A DNA stretch of 64,000 bases from assembly GCA_020846145.1 (NCBI GenBank), contig JADLEL010000219.1:91012-155011 (forward strand), in the 5' to 3' direction. Below are positions 25,510 to 34,679 of this stretch, one piece after another (position 1 is the first letter of the stretch; every line of letters begins with the position of its first letter). Below the pieces are notes generated by a model. That model was given only the letters and a program-made list of their open reading frames with translations, was not told the origin of the DNA and ran no database searches. Origin of the DNA: Pirellulales bacterium. GTDB lineage: Bacteria; Planctomycetota; Planctomycetia; Pirellulales; Thermoguttaceae. The position numbers and the translations under genes are program-made.

Positions 25510-27071
25510 TTCAGGATTCCCTCCAACTTGCAAATATCGGAGGCAATTTCTTTTTCGAGATCTTTGAGTCGGCTAAGAATTACTTTGGGCGGATCGTGTT
25601 TAGCTTCTTCGTAAACGTGTTCTTTGTATCGCCCGATGGAAAGGTCATATTCTTGGGCGGCGATTTCATCACGGGTAACGAAAAATGCTCGGGTCGTTCG
25701 ATCATCAAATTGCTTTTTATTGCGTCCGGCGGCGAAAACTTGCCATTTTTCCACTGCATCGGGCAGATCGCTGTTGGGACGGCCGTCTTTATCCTTTTCA
25801 GGGAGGGGAGTTCGCTTGTCGTCGAGGCTGAAGCCGTCGCGTTCCACGTCATAATAGAAAACCTTGTCGGTCTTGCCGCCCTTGGCGAAAACAAGCACGG
25901 CGGTCGAAACGCCCGCATAGGGTTTGAAGACGCCGGCGGGAAGTGAAATGACCGCTTCAAGCTGGTTGTCGTCCACAAGCAACTGCCGAAGACTTCGGTG
26001 GGCATTCGAGGAGCCGAATAAAACACCGTCGGGCACGATCACGGCGCAACGCCCGCCGGTTTTGAGCATCCGCAGCATGAGGATGAGAAACAAGAGTTCC
26101 GTTTTCTTGGTTTTCACCTTACCGGTGAGCGAAGAATGCACATCGCCGAAATCGAGACTGCCCTTGAAAGGTGGATTGGCGAGAATCACGTCGAAATAAT
26201 TCTGGGCCAGTTTGGGGAACTTTTCGGGCATGGCGTTCGCTAGCGTATCGCAATAATGGATGTTGGGATTTTCCAGCCCGTGGAGGATCAGATTCATCGA
26301 CGCGATGCGGAGCATGGTGGCGTCGAAATCGAATCCATAGAACATATTGGATTGAACATGCCGGAGTTCGTCGGGATTGAGCTTGTCGGCTGAGTAGGTA
26401 GTGTTCTTGTTGCCATCCTCGTCTTCATGAACGATGAGGCCGGCTTTGGACGTGTTTGTCCGATAGATGTATTCCAAAGCGCCCGCCAAGAATCCGCCCG
26501 TGCCGCAAGCGGGATCGCCGATGATGTCGGTGGGCTTGGGGGCAATAAGTTCGACCATCATCTTGATGATGTGCCGGGGAGTGCGGAACTGTCCGTTGAT
26601 GCCGGCGGTAGTGAGCTTGCCGAGCAAGTATTCGTAAAGATCGCCCTTGCTGTCGCTGTCTTCGATAGGGAGCTTGTCAACCATGCCCACGGCGGAAACC
26701 AAGAGGCTTGGCTTTTGGATGAGGCATTGGGCGTCGGCCATGTATTCGCTAAAGGTCGAGCCGGAATTGCCCACGGTGCGGAAGTGGGGGAAAACTTTGT
26801 TGCGGACAATATCCAGCATCTCGGCGGCTGGCTTCAGTTTGAACTGGTTCCAACGGAGTTCCTGCTCCTTGGGGCCGAAAATCATTTTGACTTGCGACTT
26901 GCCTTTGAGGCGTTTCGCCTTTCGCTCGTTGATGTTTTCGCGGATGTCGAGCATCCGGGAGAACATCAGGAAGGAAATCTGTTCGATGACGGTGAGCGGA
27001 TTCGTGATTCCGCCGGTCCAAAATTCTTCCCAAAGTCTGTCCACGTCCTGCCTCAATTTGCCGGTAATCAT
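25506..27071 (-). CDS. hsdM: Type I restriction-modification methyltransferase HsdM
   Basis: A 521-residue N6-adenine methyltransferase. Seen: N-terminal helical domain (ITNPLTVIEQISFLMFSRMLD), the SAM-binding motif DPACGTGGFLAGALEY (about residue 183), the catalytic NPPF in VILANPPFKGS (about 296) and a C-terminal LSIGRYKE segment. It methylates adenine in the recognition site given by HsdS to protect self DNA. ATG 27071 has only a weak ribosome-binding site. It lies between hsdR, with a gap of about 95 bp, and hsdS, with an overlap, as usual for a type I operon. Confidence 0.92.
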   Translation of the reverse strand: MITGKLRQDVDRLWEEFWTGGITNPLTVIEQISFLMFSRMLDIRENINERKAKRLKGKSQVKMIFGPKEQELRWNQFKLKPAAEMLDIVRNKVFPHFRTVGNSGSTFSEYMADAQCLIQKPSLLVSAVGMVDKLPIEDSDSKGDLYEYLLGKLTTAGINGQFRTPRHIIKMMVELIAPKPTDIIGDPACGTGGFLAGALEYIYRTNTSKAGLIVHEDEDGNKNTTYSADKLNPDELRHVQSNMFYGFDFDATMLRIASMNLILHGLENPNIHYCDTLANAMPEKFPKLAQNYFDVILANPPFKGSLDFGDVHSSLTGKVKTKKTELLFLILMLRMLKTGGRCAVIVPDGVLFGSSNAHRSLRQLLVDDNQLEAVISLPAGVFKPYAGVSTAVLVFAKGGKTDKVFYYDVERDGFSLDDKRTPLPEKDKDGRPNSDLPDAVEKWQVFAAGRNKKQFDDRTTRAFFVTRDEIAAQEYDLSIGRYKEHVYEEAKHDPPKVILSRLKDLEKEIASDICKLEGILK

Positions 27072-27166
27072 GCTGTTGGTCCAATCCCTGGAGTGAAGTA
27101 CGGATATGTGAAGGGTAGTTGATTAGGGAATACGGTCTGATTGCAGCCCGCTTTTAGGAATATGGT

Positions 27167-30100
27167 TTAGTTCGCCGTCTCGCCGGCGGTATTGGAAAAC
27201 GATTCGACAAGGGCGATAAGCTCCTCGGCCTGAGTTTCGTCGGGGAAAACACCATCGAGTCCGTCTTTATCGAGCGCCGTGAACGGCTGCTCGTAAAGCC
27301 GATCCAACTCAATGATACCAAAATTACGGATGTGGTTTTTCAGCAAGTCGAGGAATCGGAGTTGGGTGGAATTCAGTTTATACTGTTGAGCGAAAGCGGT
27401 GAATTTCGCGTTGACGGCATCAGCATCAAGGCCGATGATACTGCGGATGGCCGTCGCCAAGTTGCCGGCTGTTTCGGGATAATATTCCAAAAGGTCGGTC
27501 AAATCGAGGTCCGGCTCTTGAGCAAGGACCAAAGCCGTAATCTTATCGAGTTCCTCGGTGCTGACCGGCTGGCCGGCCTTGATTTTTTGCAAGGGGGGTG
27601 TGGAATCGATCAGGTCATTAAGCACTTTTTGGACCCGATTCCGGTATTCAATCAACTCCAACCCGGCAAGCTTCGGATGATACTGCTTTCGCTCGATAAG
27701 GCTCTCCTCTTCGGCAATGTCTAAGACCTTGGGCGGGATCGGCGTTCCACCGCCGGCTCCACCATGATAGTGAATAATGCCGCGAAGATCCTGGCGGATT
27801 TCCTCGATGGCTTCCGCGGTGGGGGCCGTCCAAAAGGCTCCGCTTTTCACGCGATCGATGGCGGCGATTTTCTCCTTGACCGGATTGAGGTTGATTTGCA
27901 GTTTCGACACTCGCTCCACCATCTCGTCGCGGAGATCCTCCAGGCGGGAAGCCCCCTTGAGGATGGCGGTTTGCAGTCGGCAACAAAGCATGTCAAATTC
28001 ATAAGCCGGCACTCGGCCTGAAATATTCCGCCACTGCATGAGCGGAGCGATGACCGTTTGCAAAAGGCTTTTGGTCGCCGCGTCGAATTGCTTGATCATG
28101 CCGTCCTGCTGAACGGTTTTGACTTCCCGCCATTTATCGCGTATGGAAATCGCCGAGTCGGGCAAATCTCGAACGTCCTTCAGTAGCAGATTACATGCCA
28201 AATCGAAGGATGGGACATTTTGACTTGCTTGGGCCGCTTCCGCCAAACGAATGCGGTCCTCGAAAAGAACCTGTTGGATAGACTTGCTAGTGGAATTGGT
28301 CTCGGCTTCTTTGTAATGCTCGTCGAAATATTCAAAATTGCCCCAGTGGTCGAAAATCAGGAACTTCTTCTTGTTTTTGCCGGGGCCGAAAAGGTTTTCG
28401 CAAAGGCGGGTGCCTCGTCCGATCATCTGCCAGAACTTAATGTAGGAATAGACAGGTTTGGCAAACACAAGGTTGACGATTTCCGGGATATCGATGCCGG
28501 TATCGAGCATATCGACGGAGATGCCGATGGTGAGTTCGGGATTCTTGCCCTCTCCCTTCAAGTCGTCGATCAGTTCCTCGGCTCGCGGATCGTAATTGTC
28601 GATCACTCGACAGAAGTTGCCGCCATACTGCGGGTACATTTCATCGAAAAGCGACTGCAACAAAATGGCATGGTTGTGATTGCGGGCGAAAATGATCGAT
28701 TTCCCCAGCCGGCTCCCGTCCTCTATTTTGATGCCGTTTTCCATCAAGTTCTTCAGGATCAAGCGGTTGGTGGGTTTGTTGAAAACGAATTTATCGACTT
28801 GTTGCTGTTCATACTGGATTGCCTCGGGTTCGATTTCGTCTTCTTCAAGCCTTCGCTGCTGTTCCGGGGTCATTTGCTTGTATTTAATGCCTTCGCGAAG
28901 GAATGGCGTGGTAAAAGTCTGGACTTCAAAGGGCGCAAGGAATCCATCGGAAACGGCCTGTTCATAGCTATAATACGAAGTGGGATCACTATCGCCGCAA
29001 TCAAACATTTTGTAAGTATTGTGATGAATCATGTCCTTTCGGGGCGTTGCGGTCAGGCCAACCTGCAAAGCATCGAAATACAGAAATAAGTCACGATAGC
29101 GGTTATAAATGCTGCGGTGGGACTCGTCGGCGATAATGAGATCGAAGAATCCGGCATCGAATGTTTCGAAACACTTCATCATCGCCGGATAGGTGGCGAG
29201 ATAGATACGGTTTTCGCGTTCTTTGTACGTTTGCGAATTCACATAGACGCGAGGCTCATCCTTCATATATTTCTTGAAGGCGTTATTTGCTTGTTTTCTG
29301 AGTTCCCTGCGGTCGCAAAGAAATAGAATCCGTTTTGCCCAGCCGGCTCGGCTAAGGGCTTCGCAGATTGAAATGGCGACACGGGTTTTTCCCGTTCCCG
29401 TCGCTTGGACCAAGAGGGCTTTGCGGCGGCGGTTTCGGAACTGCTCTAAAACTCGGGTGATTGCTTCGTTTTGATATAATCGCCCGGCAATCTCCTTGTC
29501 GGGAATGATTGTGGAAAGTGTCTCTTGCTTGGATCGCTTGTGAATTAAGTAGCGAAGGCTGTCTTTGGAGAAATAACCGTAAATCTTCCGGGGTGGGTAG
29601 CCAAAAGCATCATCCCAAATCCAGATATCAAAGCCATTGGTGTAAAAGATGACGGGGCGCTGACCATGTTCCGTCTCAAGGCCATCGGCATAGCATTTGG
29701 CCTGGGTGCGGCCTGCTTCGGGATCTATGGAAGTTTTCTTTGCTTCGATAACTGCCAATGGCTTAAGATTAGAGTCGTATAGCACATAGTCGGCAAAGCC
29801 CTGGCCGCTATCCGTCGGCTGGTTTTGGACGGGAACCTCTTTACCGACTTCCTCGGTGGATTGTTTCGCGGGCGCAATTTGCCAACCGGCATCGGCCAAT
29901 TGCGTGTCGATGAGAAGGAGCCGCGTTTCTTCTTCGTTGAATGCGAGAACATTCGCGGGATATTTTGCGGCATTGAGCATTGCCCGCAATTCTTCCTCGG
30001 AAGCCTTGGCCTGAACTGCCGCCTCGCGGGCTTTCGCCAAGTCTTCAAGAAGCTTCTGCATTTGTGCTTCTTGAGAGGCTAGACGCTTGAGAATAGCAAC

Positions 30101-30562
30101 TTTCTCCTGCTTCAATTCCGATTTGGATTTGCCGCAGACTTTTTCAGGTGTCGGTTCTTGATACTCAGGAATAGAGCCAGCATCTTTTCCCGAGAAAGTC
30201 AGATATAACCACTGCCCCAGCCGGTGTGATTCCTTGAGAAGCCAGAGAACGCTGTTGGTTTGGCCTTGAGCACCGTGAACCGCCTTGTTGCCTTGGATAC
30301 GGATGGCATGAAGGACGTTCACGACCACACGCGGAACTGAATCGGTGAAACACGCCTGATCCAGAAGCTCCATCTGCGTGGGCTGAACGGGCTTCGGGAG
30401 ACTTAGCTTCGCATAGACAAAAATGGTAAGTTCTTCGGCGAAAGTGCGAAGTTTGACCAAGGCGCTGACCGGATCGGTATGAGCATATTGCTCGGCAAAA
30501 CCTGCCAAGGATGCAAGTTCCGTCCAATCGGGGCGCAGAAATTCAAAATTCAGGGATTGCAC
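27167..30562 (-). CDS. hsdR: Type I restriction endonuclease/translocase HsdR (EcoEI-like)
   Basis: A 1131-residue motor and nuclease subunit. It carries an N-terminal DUF4145-like region (SALVKLRTFAEELTIFVYAKL), then the nuclease region with ADYVLYDSNLKPLAVIEAKK (PD-(D/E)xK type EAK near residue 300), helicase motifs VQATGTGKTRVAIS (Walker A) and IIADESHRS (DEAD box), GLTATPRKD, the motif VI region QMIGRGTRL and a C-terminal EcoEI-type domain. I chose GTG 30562: GGGAGG lies 7 nt upstream and the protein then starts right before the family-typical LNFEFLRPDW. An upstream ATG (30649) has no ribosome-binding site and would lie only about 7 nt from the predicted sigma-54 start. Confidence 0.9.
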   Translation of the reverse strand: MQSLNFEFLRPDWTELASLAGFAEQYAHTDPVSALVKLRTFAEELTIFVYAKLSLPKPVQPTQMELLDQACFTDSVPRVVVNVLHAIRIQGNKAVHGAQGQTNSVLWLLKESHRLGQWLYLTFSGKDAGSIPEYQEPTPEKVCGKSKSELKQEKVAILKRLASQEAQMQKLLEDLAKAREAAVQAKASEEELRAMLNAAKYPANVLAFNEEETRLLLIDTQLADAGWQIAPAKQSTEEVGKEVPVQNQPTDSGQGFADYVLYDSNLKPLAVIEAKKTSIDPEAGRTQAKCYADGLETEHGQRPVIFYTNGFDIWIWDDAFGYPPRKIYGYFSKDSLRYLIHKRSKQETLSTIIPDKEIAGRLYQNEAITRVLEQFRNRRRKALLVQATGTGKTRVAISICEALSRAGWAKRILFLCDRRELRKQANNAFKKYMKDEPRVYVNSQTYKERENRIYLATYPAMMKCFETFDAGFFDLIIADESHRSIYNRYRDLFLYFDALQVGLTATPRKDMIHHNTYKMFDCGDSDPTSYYSYEQAVSDGFLAPFEVQTFTTPFLREGIKYKQMTPEQQRRLEEDEIEPEAIQYEQQQVDKFVFNKPTNRLILKNLMENGIKIEDGSRLGKSIIFARNHNHAILLQSLFDEMYPQYGGNFCRVIDNYDPRAEELIDDLKGEGKNPELTIGISVDMLDTGIDIPEIVNLVFAKPVYSYIKFWQMIGRGTRLCENLFGPGKNKKKFLIFDHWGNFEYFDEHYKEAETNSTSKSIQQVLFEDRIRLAEAAQASQNVPSFDLACNLLLKDVRDLPDSAISIRDKWREVKTVQQDGMIKQFDAATKSLLQTVIAPLMQWRNISGRVPAYEFDMLCCRLQTAILKGASRLEDLRDEMVERVSKLQINLNPVKEKIAAIDRVKSGAFWTAPTAEAIEEIRQDLRGIIHYHGGAGGGTPIPPKVLDIAEEESLIERKQYHPKLAGLELIEYRNRVQKVLNDLIDSTPPLQKIKAGQPVSTEELDKITALVLAQEPDLDLTDLLEYYPETAGNLATAIRSIIGLDADAVNAKFTAFAQQYKLNSTQLRFLDLLKNHIRNFGIIELDRLYEQPFTALDKDGLDGVFPDETQAEELIALVESFSNTAGETAN

Positions 30563-30665
30563 CACAAAACCTCCCACCGAATCGTTTTGGCGATTCGGCA
30601 AAAACCATCCCTGAACTATTTGGCGGAGTAAAAAATCGCGTTCGCTCATACGGAACGCTTATCTA

Positions 30666-30681
30666 CGCAACTGCTATGCCA
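30666..30681 (-). promoter_or_regulatory. Sigma-54 (RpoN) promoter upstream of hsdR
   Basis: The minus strand reads TGGCATAGCAGTTGCG. It matches the -24/-12 consensus TGGCAC-N5-TTGCW with GG and GC in exact spacing; only the C of -24 and the final W of -12 differ. Transcription would start near 30656, giving a leader of about 95 nt before the GTG of hsdR. The gene immediately upstream is a sigma-54 activator, which makes a chance match less likely. Confidence 0.75.
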
Positions 30682-30715
30682 AAAGTTGGAAATGGGGAAA
30701 ACGGACAGGAATCCG

Positions 30716-32311
30716 TTATTTGTCACTGTCGTTAAGTTTCACATCAAGCCGTTTCAACTGAGCATCCAGAGTTTGATAATTGGCAATTCCCAGTAATTGA
30801 GCGGCTTTCGATTTTGTTCCTTCGGCCTCTTCCATTGCTCGTCGCAAATAATGCCTTTGAATGTTTTCTAGGTGTTTTTCGAGCTTGAAGCCGTTTCCCA
30901 ATGGCTGATCCAGGGGATCAAGTATGGAATTGGAAACTGTTCCACCTAGTGCCGATTCCAAATCAACGGGTTCGATCACGTCGTTGCCGCTCATCACCGC
31001 AGCCTGAACCAGGACATTGAAAAGTTGCCGTACATTCCCCGGCCAAGGATAACGCCGCACAAATACATTTGTGGCGTCAGAAATGCATTTGTCCTTGTAC
31101 CCCGGTTCCTGAACCTTGAAATCAGCGTTGATTTGGCGAATAAAAGCCTCCAAAAGGAGAGGGATGTCGGATTTTCGTTCGCGTAAGGGGGGGAGGTTCA
31201 ACGTGATTACTGCCAAGCGATAGTAGAGGTCTTCCCGAAAACGGTGATCCTCGACCGCTTGAATCAAATCCTTGTTGGTGGCGGCAATCAAACGAACGTC
31301 ACTGGATCGATCGGCGGAATCTCCAATCGGACGAAAAAGTCGATAGCACGGGCCTTCTCCTGGCGGCGGCTGCAAAACTCTCAACAATTTAGACTGCATC
31401 GCGGGGACGCATTCACCAATCTCATCCAGAAAGAGCGTACCCCCATTGGCTTGTTCAAAGGCACCGATGTGATCCGAAGTTGCTCCGGTAAACGCTCCTT
31501 TCTTATGGCCGAACAATTCGGATTCCAGCAGGTCGTGAGGAATTGCGGCACAATTGATGGGGATAAACGGCCCGTTTTTTCGAGGGCTTGCATCGTGAAT
31601 CGCTCGGGCGAAGAGTTCCTTCCCGGTTCCCGTTTCTCCCATAATCAACACCGGCACGTCGCGGATAGCGGCTTTTTGAGCCCGGCCTACCGCTAATCGA
31701 ATGGCCTTGCTATTTCCGATGATCCGACTGAAACCAACGATTTCTTGGGGACTCCGCGCGGCAAGATGCTGAAAACTCAAGTCAGCGGATTGTAAAAGTT
31801 CGGGAACGAAATCAAACGCGAGATCAAAGGGTATTTCAGTTTTCCAGGATTGACCATCGTGTGTCTGAAAGAAAGTGGCAGGATAGCGGCTTTTTCCGAG
31901 CAATACCCAAATTGCAACCATTGCTGGCGAACCGGGACTGAGGTGAATACATAACTCCGCATCTTCACGACCCGGCCCTTTTACGATTGAGGCCAGAACA
32001 GTGTCAGTCGCTCGAAAGATGCTGGCGTAATCCGTGGGATTAGTAATCTTGACCTGATGAATCTCCGATTTCCCTCCAATCCATTTCACAAACCACTCAG
32101 CAAGAAAAGGCTGGTAGTTGCTCAAAAGATGGATTTCATCAAACGTTTCCTTCGTGAGAAGCGTCCGTATGGGACCGCCATGCCGGCTGGAGTCGATCTT
32201 GGTTTTCAAGGCATCGAGAACCCGCGAACGTTCCTTTTCAGGCAGTTCGCCGGCCATTGCCGTTAGATCGGCATGACCAATCCAGGTCACCAATAGTCTT
32301 CTCAAGGCCAT
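30716..32311 (-). CDS. Sigma-54-dependent RtcR-like activator with CARF-like sensor domain
   Basis: A 531-residue bacterial enhancer-binding protein. Residues 1-175 form a Rossmann-like domain resembling the CARF part of RtcR: a start like RRLLVTWIG, the segment ELCIHLSPGSPAMVAIW and SRYPATFFQTH align with the nucleotide-binding strands. Residues about 190-430 form the AAA+ domain, with Walker A GETGTGKE (225-232), the sigma-54 contact loop GAFTGAT (272-278) and Walker B GTLFLDEIGE (291-300). A Fis-type HTH lies at the end (GTKSKAAQLLGIANYQTLDAQLKRL). ATG 32311 has AAGGAG 8 nt upstream; GTG 32317 is an alternative. It lies directly upstream of hsdR and its sigma-54 site, so it probably controls the restriction operon in response to a nucleotide signal. 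Confidence 0.9.
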   Translation of the reverse strand: MALRRLLVTWIGHADLTAMAGELPEKERSRVLDALKTKIDSSRHGGPIRTLLTKETFDEIHLLSNYQPFLAEWFVKWIGGKSEIHQVKITNPTDYASIFRATDTVLASIVKGPGREDAELCIHLSPGSPAMVAIWVLLGKSRYPATFFQTHDGQSWKTEIPFDLAFDFVPELLQSADLSFQHLAARSPQEIVGFSRIIGNSKAIRLAVGRAQKAAIRDVPVLIMGETGTGKELFARAIHDASPRKNGPFIPINCAAIPHDLLESELFGHKKGAFTGATSDHIGAFEQANGGTLFLDEIGECVPAMQSKLLRVLQPPPGEGPCYRLFRPIGDSADRSSDVRLIAATNKDLIQAVEDHRFREDLYYRLAVITLNLPPLRERKSDIPLLLEAFIRQINADFKVQEPGYKDKCISDATNVFVRRYPWPGNVRQLFNVLVQAAVMSGNDVIEPVDLESALGGTVSNSILDPLDQPLGNGFKLEKHLENIQRHYLRRAMEEAEGTKSKAAQLLGIANYQTLDAQLKRLDVKLNDSDK

Positions 32312-32441
32312 CAGCACAACTCCTTGTATGGTTTACACAAATGAAATTGTACTTAATGCTCCTCATCTTGAGAACCAGTGCAGGGGTAAATACAACAAGA
32401 TAGAGGGGAAATCCTCAATTTGTTGAAATGTCGAGACGGAT

Positions 32442-32459
32442 TCCCCTTATATAAGGGGA
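32442..32459. promoter_or_regulatory. 18-bp perfect palindrome, possible operator
   Basis: TCCCCTTATATAAGGGGA reads the same on both strands. It lies about 130 bp upstream of the RtcR-like gene start and just outside structured repeat copy B. It could be a regulator binding site, a recombinase-related site or part of the repeat boundary. Confidence 0.5.
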
Positions 32460-32460
32460 T

Positions 32461-32714
32461 TTATAGCGTACAATCCGGCTTCACCATCCACTTCATTCGA
32501 CCTGCCGTCGTCGGCGCTGTCATCCTTGGGGCTCGCCCCAGCGGGCCGAAGGCCTCCAGGCCCCAAGGATGATGGCGTGGACGGCGGCCATGAAGCCGGC
32601 AAGCATCAAGAATTTCCTTCATCCCATCATGGATCGGACATAACGATGGGAACATCCTTCGCATTGATAACAAAACACCCTGCCGTTGTTGGTGCCGAGT
32701 CCGGGGCTTATCGA
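32461..32714. repeat. Structured about 255-bp repeat, copy B (island boundary)
   Basis: Direct repeat of 14941-15200. Core stem CATCCTTGGGGC (32521-32532) against GCCCCAAGGATG (32560-32571) around a 27-nt loop; relative to copy A two base pairs changed on both sides at once, which keeps pairing. GGGGC-TC-GCCCC is present as in copy A. The right edge also has GTTGTTGGTGCCGA and GGGGCTTATCGA. On the minus strand it could encode a 28-residue peptide (start MLAGFMAAV, 9 nt after AAGGA), but the matching frame in copy A is interrupted by a stop. Confidence 0.8.
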
Positions 32715-32798
32715 ATGTGGTAGCGGCCAATCCTAGAGCGGATTCAATACGGAATCCGCTGGGTGTAATGAGAGAGAAAATGCTGACTGCTATACAAG

Positions 32799-33776
32799 CT
32801 ACTCAAACAGTTCTTCCAAGGCAGCTTCTTTTTCCTCTTGCGAAGGTTGCACGTATCTCCATATATAGCGGCTGGAGGAATGCCCGGCCAATTCCATCGC
32901 GTATTGAACGCCGTATTTCTCGGCGGTTTTGCGAAGCATCGTATGGCGCAGCAAATGGGCGGAAAGATGAATCCGCTGGTCTTTGGGCAATCGGGCATTG
33001 GCCTGATCCGCAAGCAACTTCAACGACTGATCCACGTTTTGCCGGGCAAGGCGAACACCCGAACGCGAACAAAACAGCGGACCGGGCAGCCGGCCACGAT
33101 ACTTCGACACATAGCATTCAAGGGCTTCTCGGGCCTCCTGAGCCAGAAAAACCTTGCGGGTGACGCCTTTTCCTTTGCGGCGGACGTTCGTAAAATGCTT
33201 GCCGTGATACTGATCCATTTCAAGGGCAAGCAACTCGGAAATCCGCAATCCCGTATGTAGCAATACGAGAAAAATGACGTAATCCCGGATCGGGTTTTGG
33301 TTTTTGCGTTTTTTCAGGTGCAAGAATTGTTCGGCGGCAGTTTTCAAACGGGTGATGTCGATGTCCCGAAGTCCCTTCCACTCCGGTGCCTCGGTGCGCA
33401 AGTCGCTGACCCGTTCACAGGGATTGCCGGCCAGAAACGGGCGGTGAGAATGAATCCAATTGGCGCAGTGCCGGAGTGTGGCAAGTGCCCGGTTGATGGT
33501 CGTTGGTGATTTTCGCTGCTGTTTTTCCAAGTGCCGGAGAAAACCGACCGTCATGGATCGCGTCCAATGGTCGGCATGATCAGAACCGATAGCATTTGTG
33601 AAGAAATCGAGAAATGCGTTGATGTCCCGCCGTTTCGCCTGGGCGGTATTTGCCGAGCCGGCGGCGGCTTCAAATTGCATGTACAGATTGAACCATGCAA
33701 CAAGGCTCTCGGCTTGTTCGGGAGTAATCAATGACGGAAGAGAATATTTTCGGGGAACAAGATCGGTGTTTGCCAT
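32799..33776 (-). CDS. Tyrosine recombinase/integrase (XerC/D-like)
   Basis: A 325-residue tyrosine recombinase. Residues about 15-120 form the N-terminal SAM-like core-binding domain (LVAWFNLYMQFEAA...KRRDINAFLDFF, INRALATLRHCANWI). The catalytic domain has TGLRISELLALE (Arg I), a Lys-containing strand RRKGKGVTRKV, AHLLRHTMLRKTAEKYG (HxxR) and GHSS...IWRYVQP with the nucleophile Tyr in IWRYV. All six key residues appear present. ATG 33776 was chosen over an earlier in-frame start at 33794. It lies directly outside repeat copy B and reads into the island, so it is the natural candidate to mobilise it. Confidence 0.9.
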   Translation of the reverse strand: MANTDLVPRKYSLPSLITPEQAESLVAWFNLYMQFEAAAGSANTAQAKRRDINAFLDFFTNAIGSDHADHWTRSMTVGFLRHLEKQQRKSPTTINRALATLRHCANWIHSHRPFLAGNPCERVSDLRTEAPEWKGLRDIDITRLKTAAEQFLHLKKRKNQNPIRDYVIFLVLLHTGLRISELLALEMDQYHGKHFTNVRRKGKGVTRKVFLAQEAREALECYVSKYRGRLPGPLFCSRSGVRLARQNVDQSLKLLADQANARLPKDQRIHLSAHLLRHTMLRKTAEKYGVQYAMELAGHSSSRYIWRYVQPSQEEKEAALEELFE

Positions 33777-34265
33777 GCCGATCTTGTATCGCAAAATCTT
33801 CTGTCATGCAAAGAAAAGGATTTTGAAAGGGGAAAAGAGCCGATTTGCCGGGCTATGGTGGGAGTTGTCGTGTCAGAAGGTACTTTATGGCATGATCTTG
33901 TCATTTATGAGGTTGATAGTAATACGACAGCGCTAACTTGATGCTGGATGTTAAAATGAGTAAATGCGGCATTTGTCTGGCCTGCCTATTATGCCAGTCA
34001 TACTTCCTGTTCTAACACAAAGACTGAGTTAGCGCTGCCGTAGTAACTACATGCCACGACATCGACTTTTATTGGCAGTATGGATTACAAGTGAATAGTA
34101 CACCAACGCTAAATTGCCAAGCTGCGTTAATATGGTGAGTACGGACTGCACCCAATTGCCCCTACAGCTATCGACACAACCTTATTTGGCGGAAATGATC
34201 AATTTTGCGTTGACGTATTAGCATAGACGCGTAATCTTGATTAAAGATCGGGCCTTATGCTTTCG
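33777..34265. other. 490-bp intergenic region with an 11-bp inverted repeat
   Basis: No supported gene. CAGCGCTAACT near 33922-33932 is repeated as AGTTAGCGCTG near 34027-34038, perfect over 11 bp and about 95 bp apart. It lies between the recombinase and the conserved-looking rnk cluster, so it may mark an integration boundary. The inner sequence shows no second pair of arms. Confidence 0.5.
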
Positions 34266-34679
34266 CTACAGGTGATAGTCTCCGGCGCTCTCAGGCTGGT
34301 AGCGGATGGCCTCCACCCGGATGTGCCGCCAGCCAGCGGGCACTTTCACTTCGATGATTTCGCCGACGCGGGAGCCGAGTAGCGCCCGGCCGATCGGAGC
34401 GAGCACGGAGATCCGCTCCAGGGCGACATCGGCACGCTCCGGATAGACGATGGTGCAGGTCTCGATCTCCCCGGTATCCAGGCCGCGGAGTTCCACGGTG
34501 GAGTTCATCGTCACCAGTTCAGGCGGCACCTCGTTCGGTTCCGCTCCTCTGGCGCGTTCCAAATCAGCCTCCAGAGCATGCAGGTACTCTTGTCGTTCGA
34601 TGCCCAATGTTTGGGCCGATTGCAGCATGGTTCCCAGTCGCCGACGATCCTCATGGGTAATGGTGATGGTGGAAGTCAT
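34266..34679 (-). CDS. rnk: GreA/Rnk-family protein
   Basis: A 137-residue protein of the Rnk/GreA-like family. The N-terminal short coiled coil (HEDRRRLGTMLQSAQ...EYLHALEADLERA) precedes the GreA/GreB C-terminal FKBP-like domain: ELVTMNSTVELRGLDTGE, TIVYPERADVALERISVLAPIGRALLGSRVGEIIEV and VEAIRYQPE. Rnk-type proteins bind RNA polymerase but lack the GreA acidic finger. ATG 34679 overlaps the BON gene end by 4 bp, so the two are co-translated. The block of Rnk, BON and DksA-like genes suggests a stress-response unit. Confidence 0.85.
   Translation of the reverse strand: MTSTITITHEDRRRLGTMLQSAQTLGIERQEYLHALEADLERARGAEPNEVPPELVTMNSTVELRGLDTGEIETCTIVYPERADVALERISVLAPIGRALLGSRVGEIIEVKVPAGWRHIRVEAIRYQPESAGDYHL

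Noticed and set aside
30563..30649. ATG 30649 as the start of hsdR
   Set aside because: No ribosome-binding site there; GTG 30562 has GGAGG at good distance and begins at the family-typical N terminus.
33922..34038. Integron attC site
   Set aside because: The outer arms resemble attC ends only loosely (CGCTAAC, GTTAGCG) and there is no inner L-box pair, and no integron integrase.
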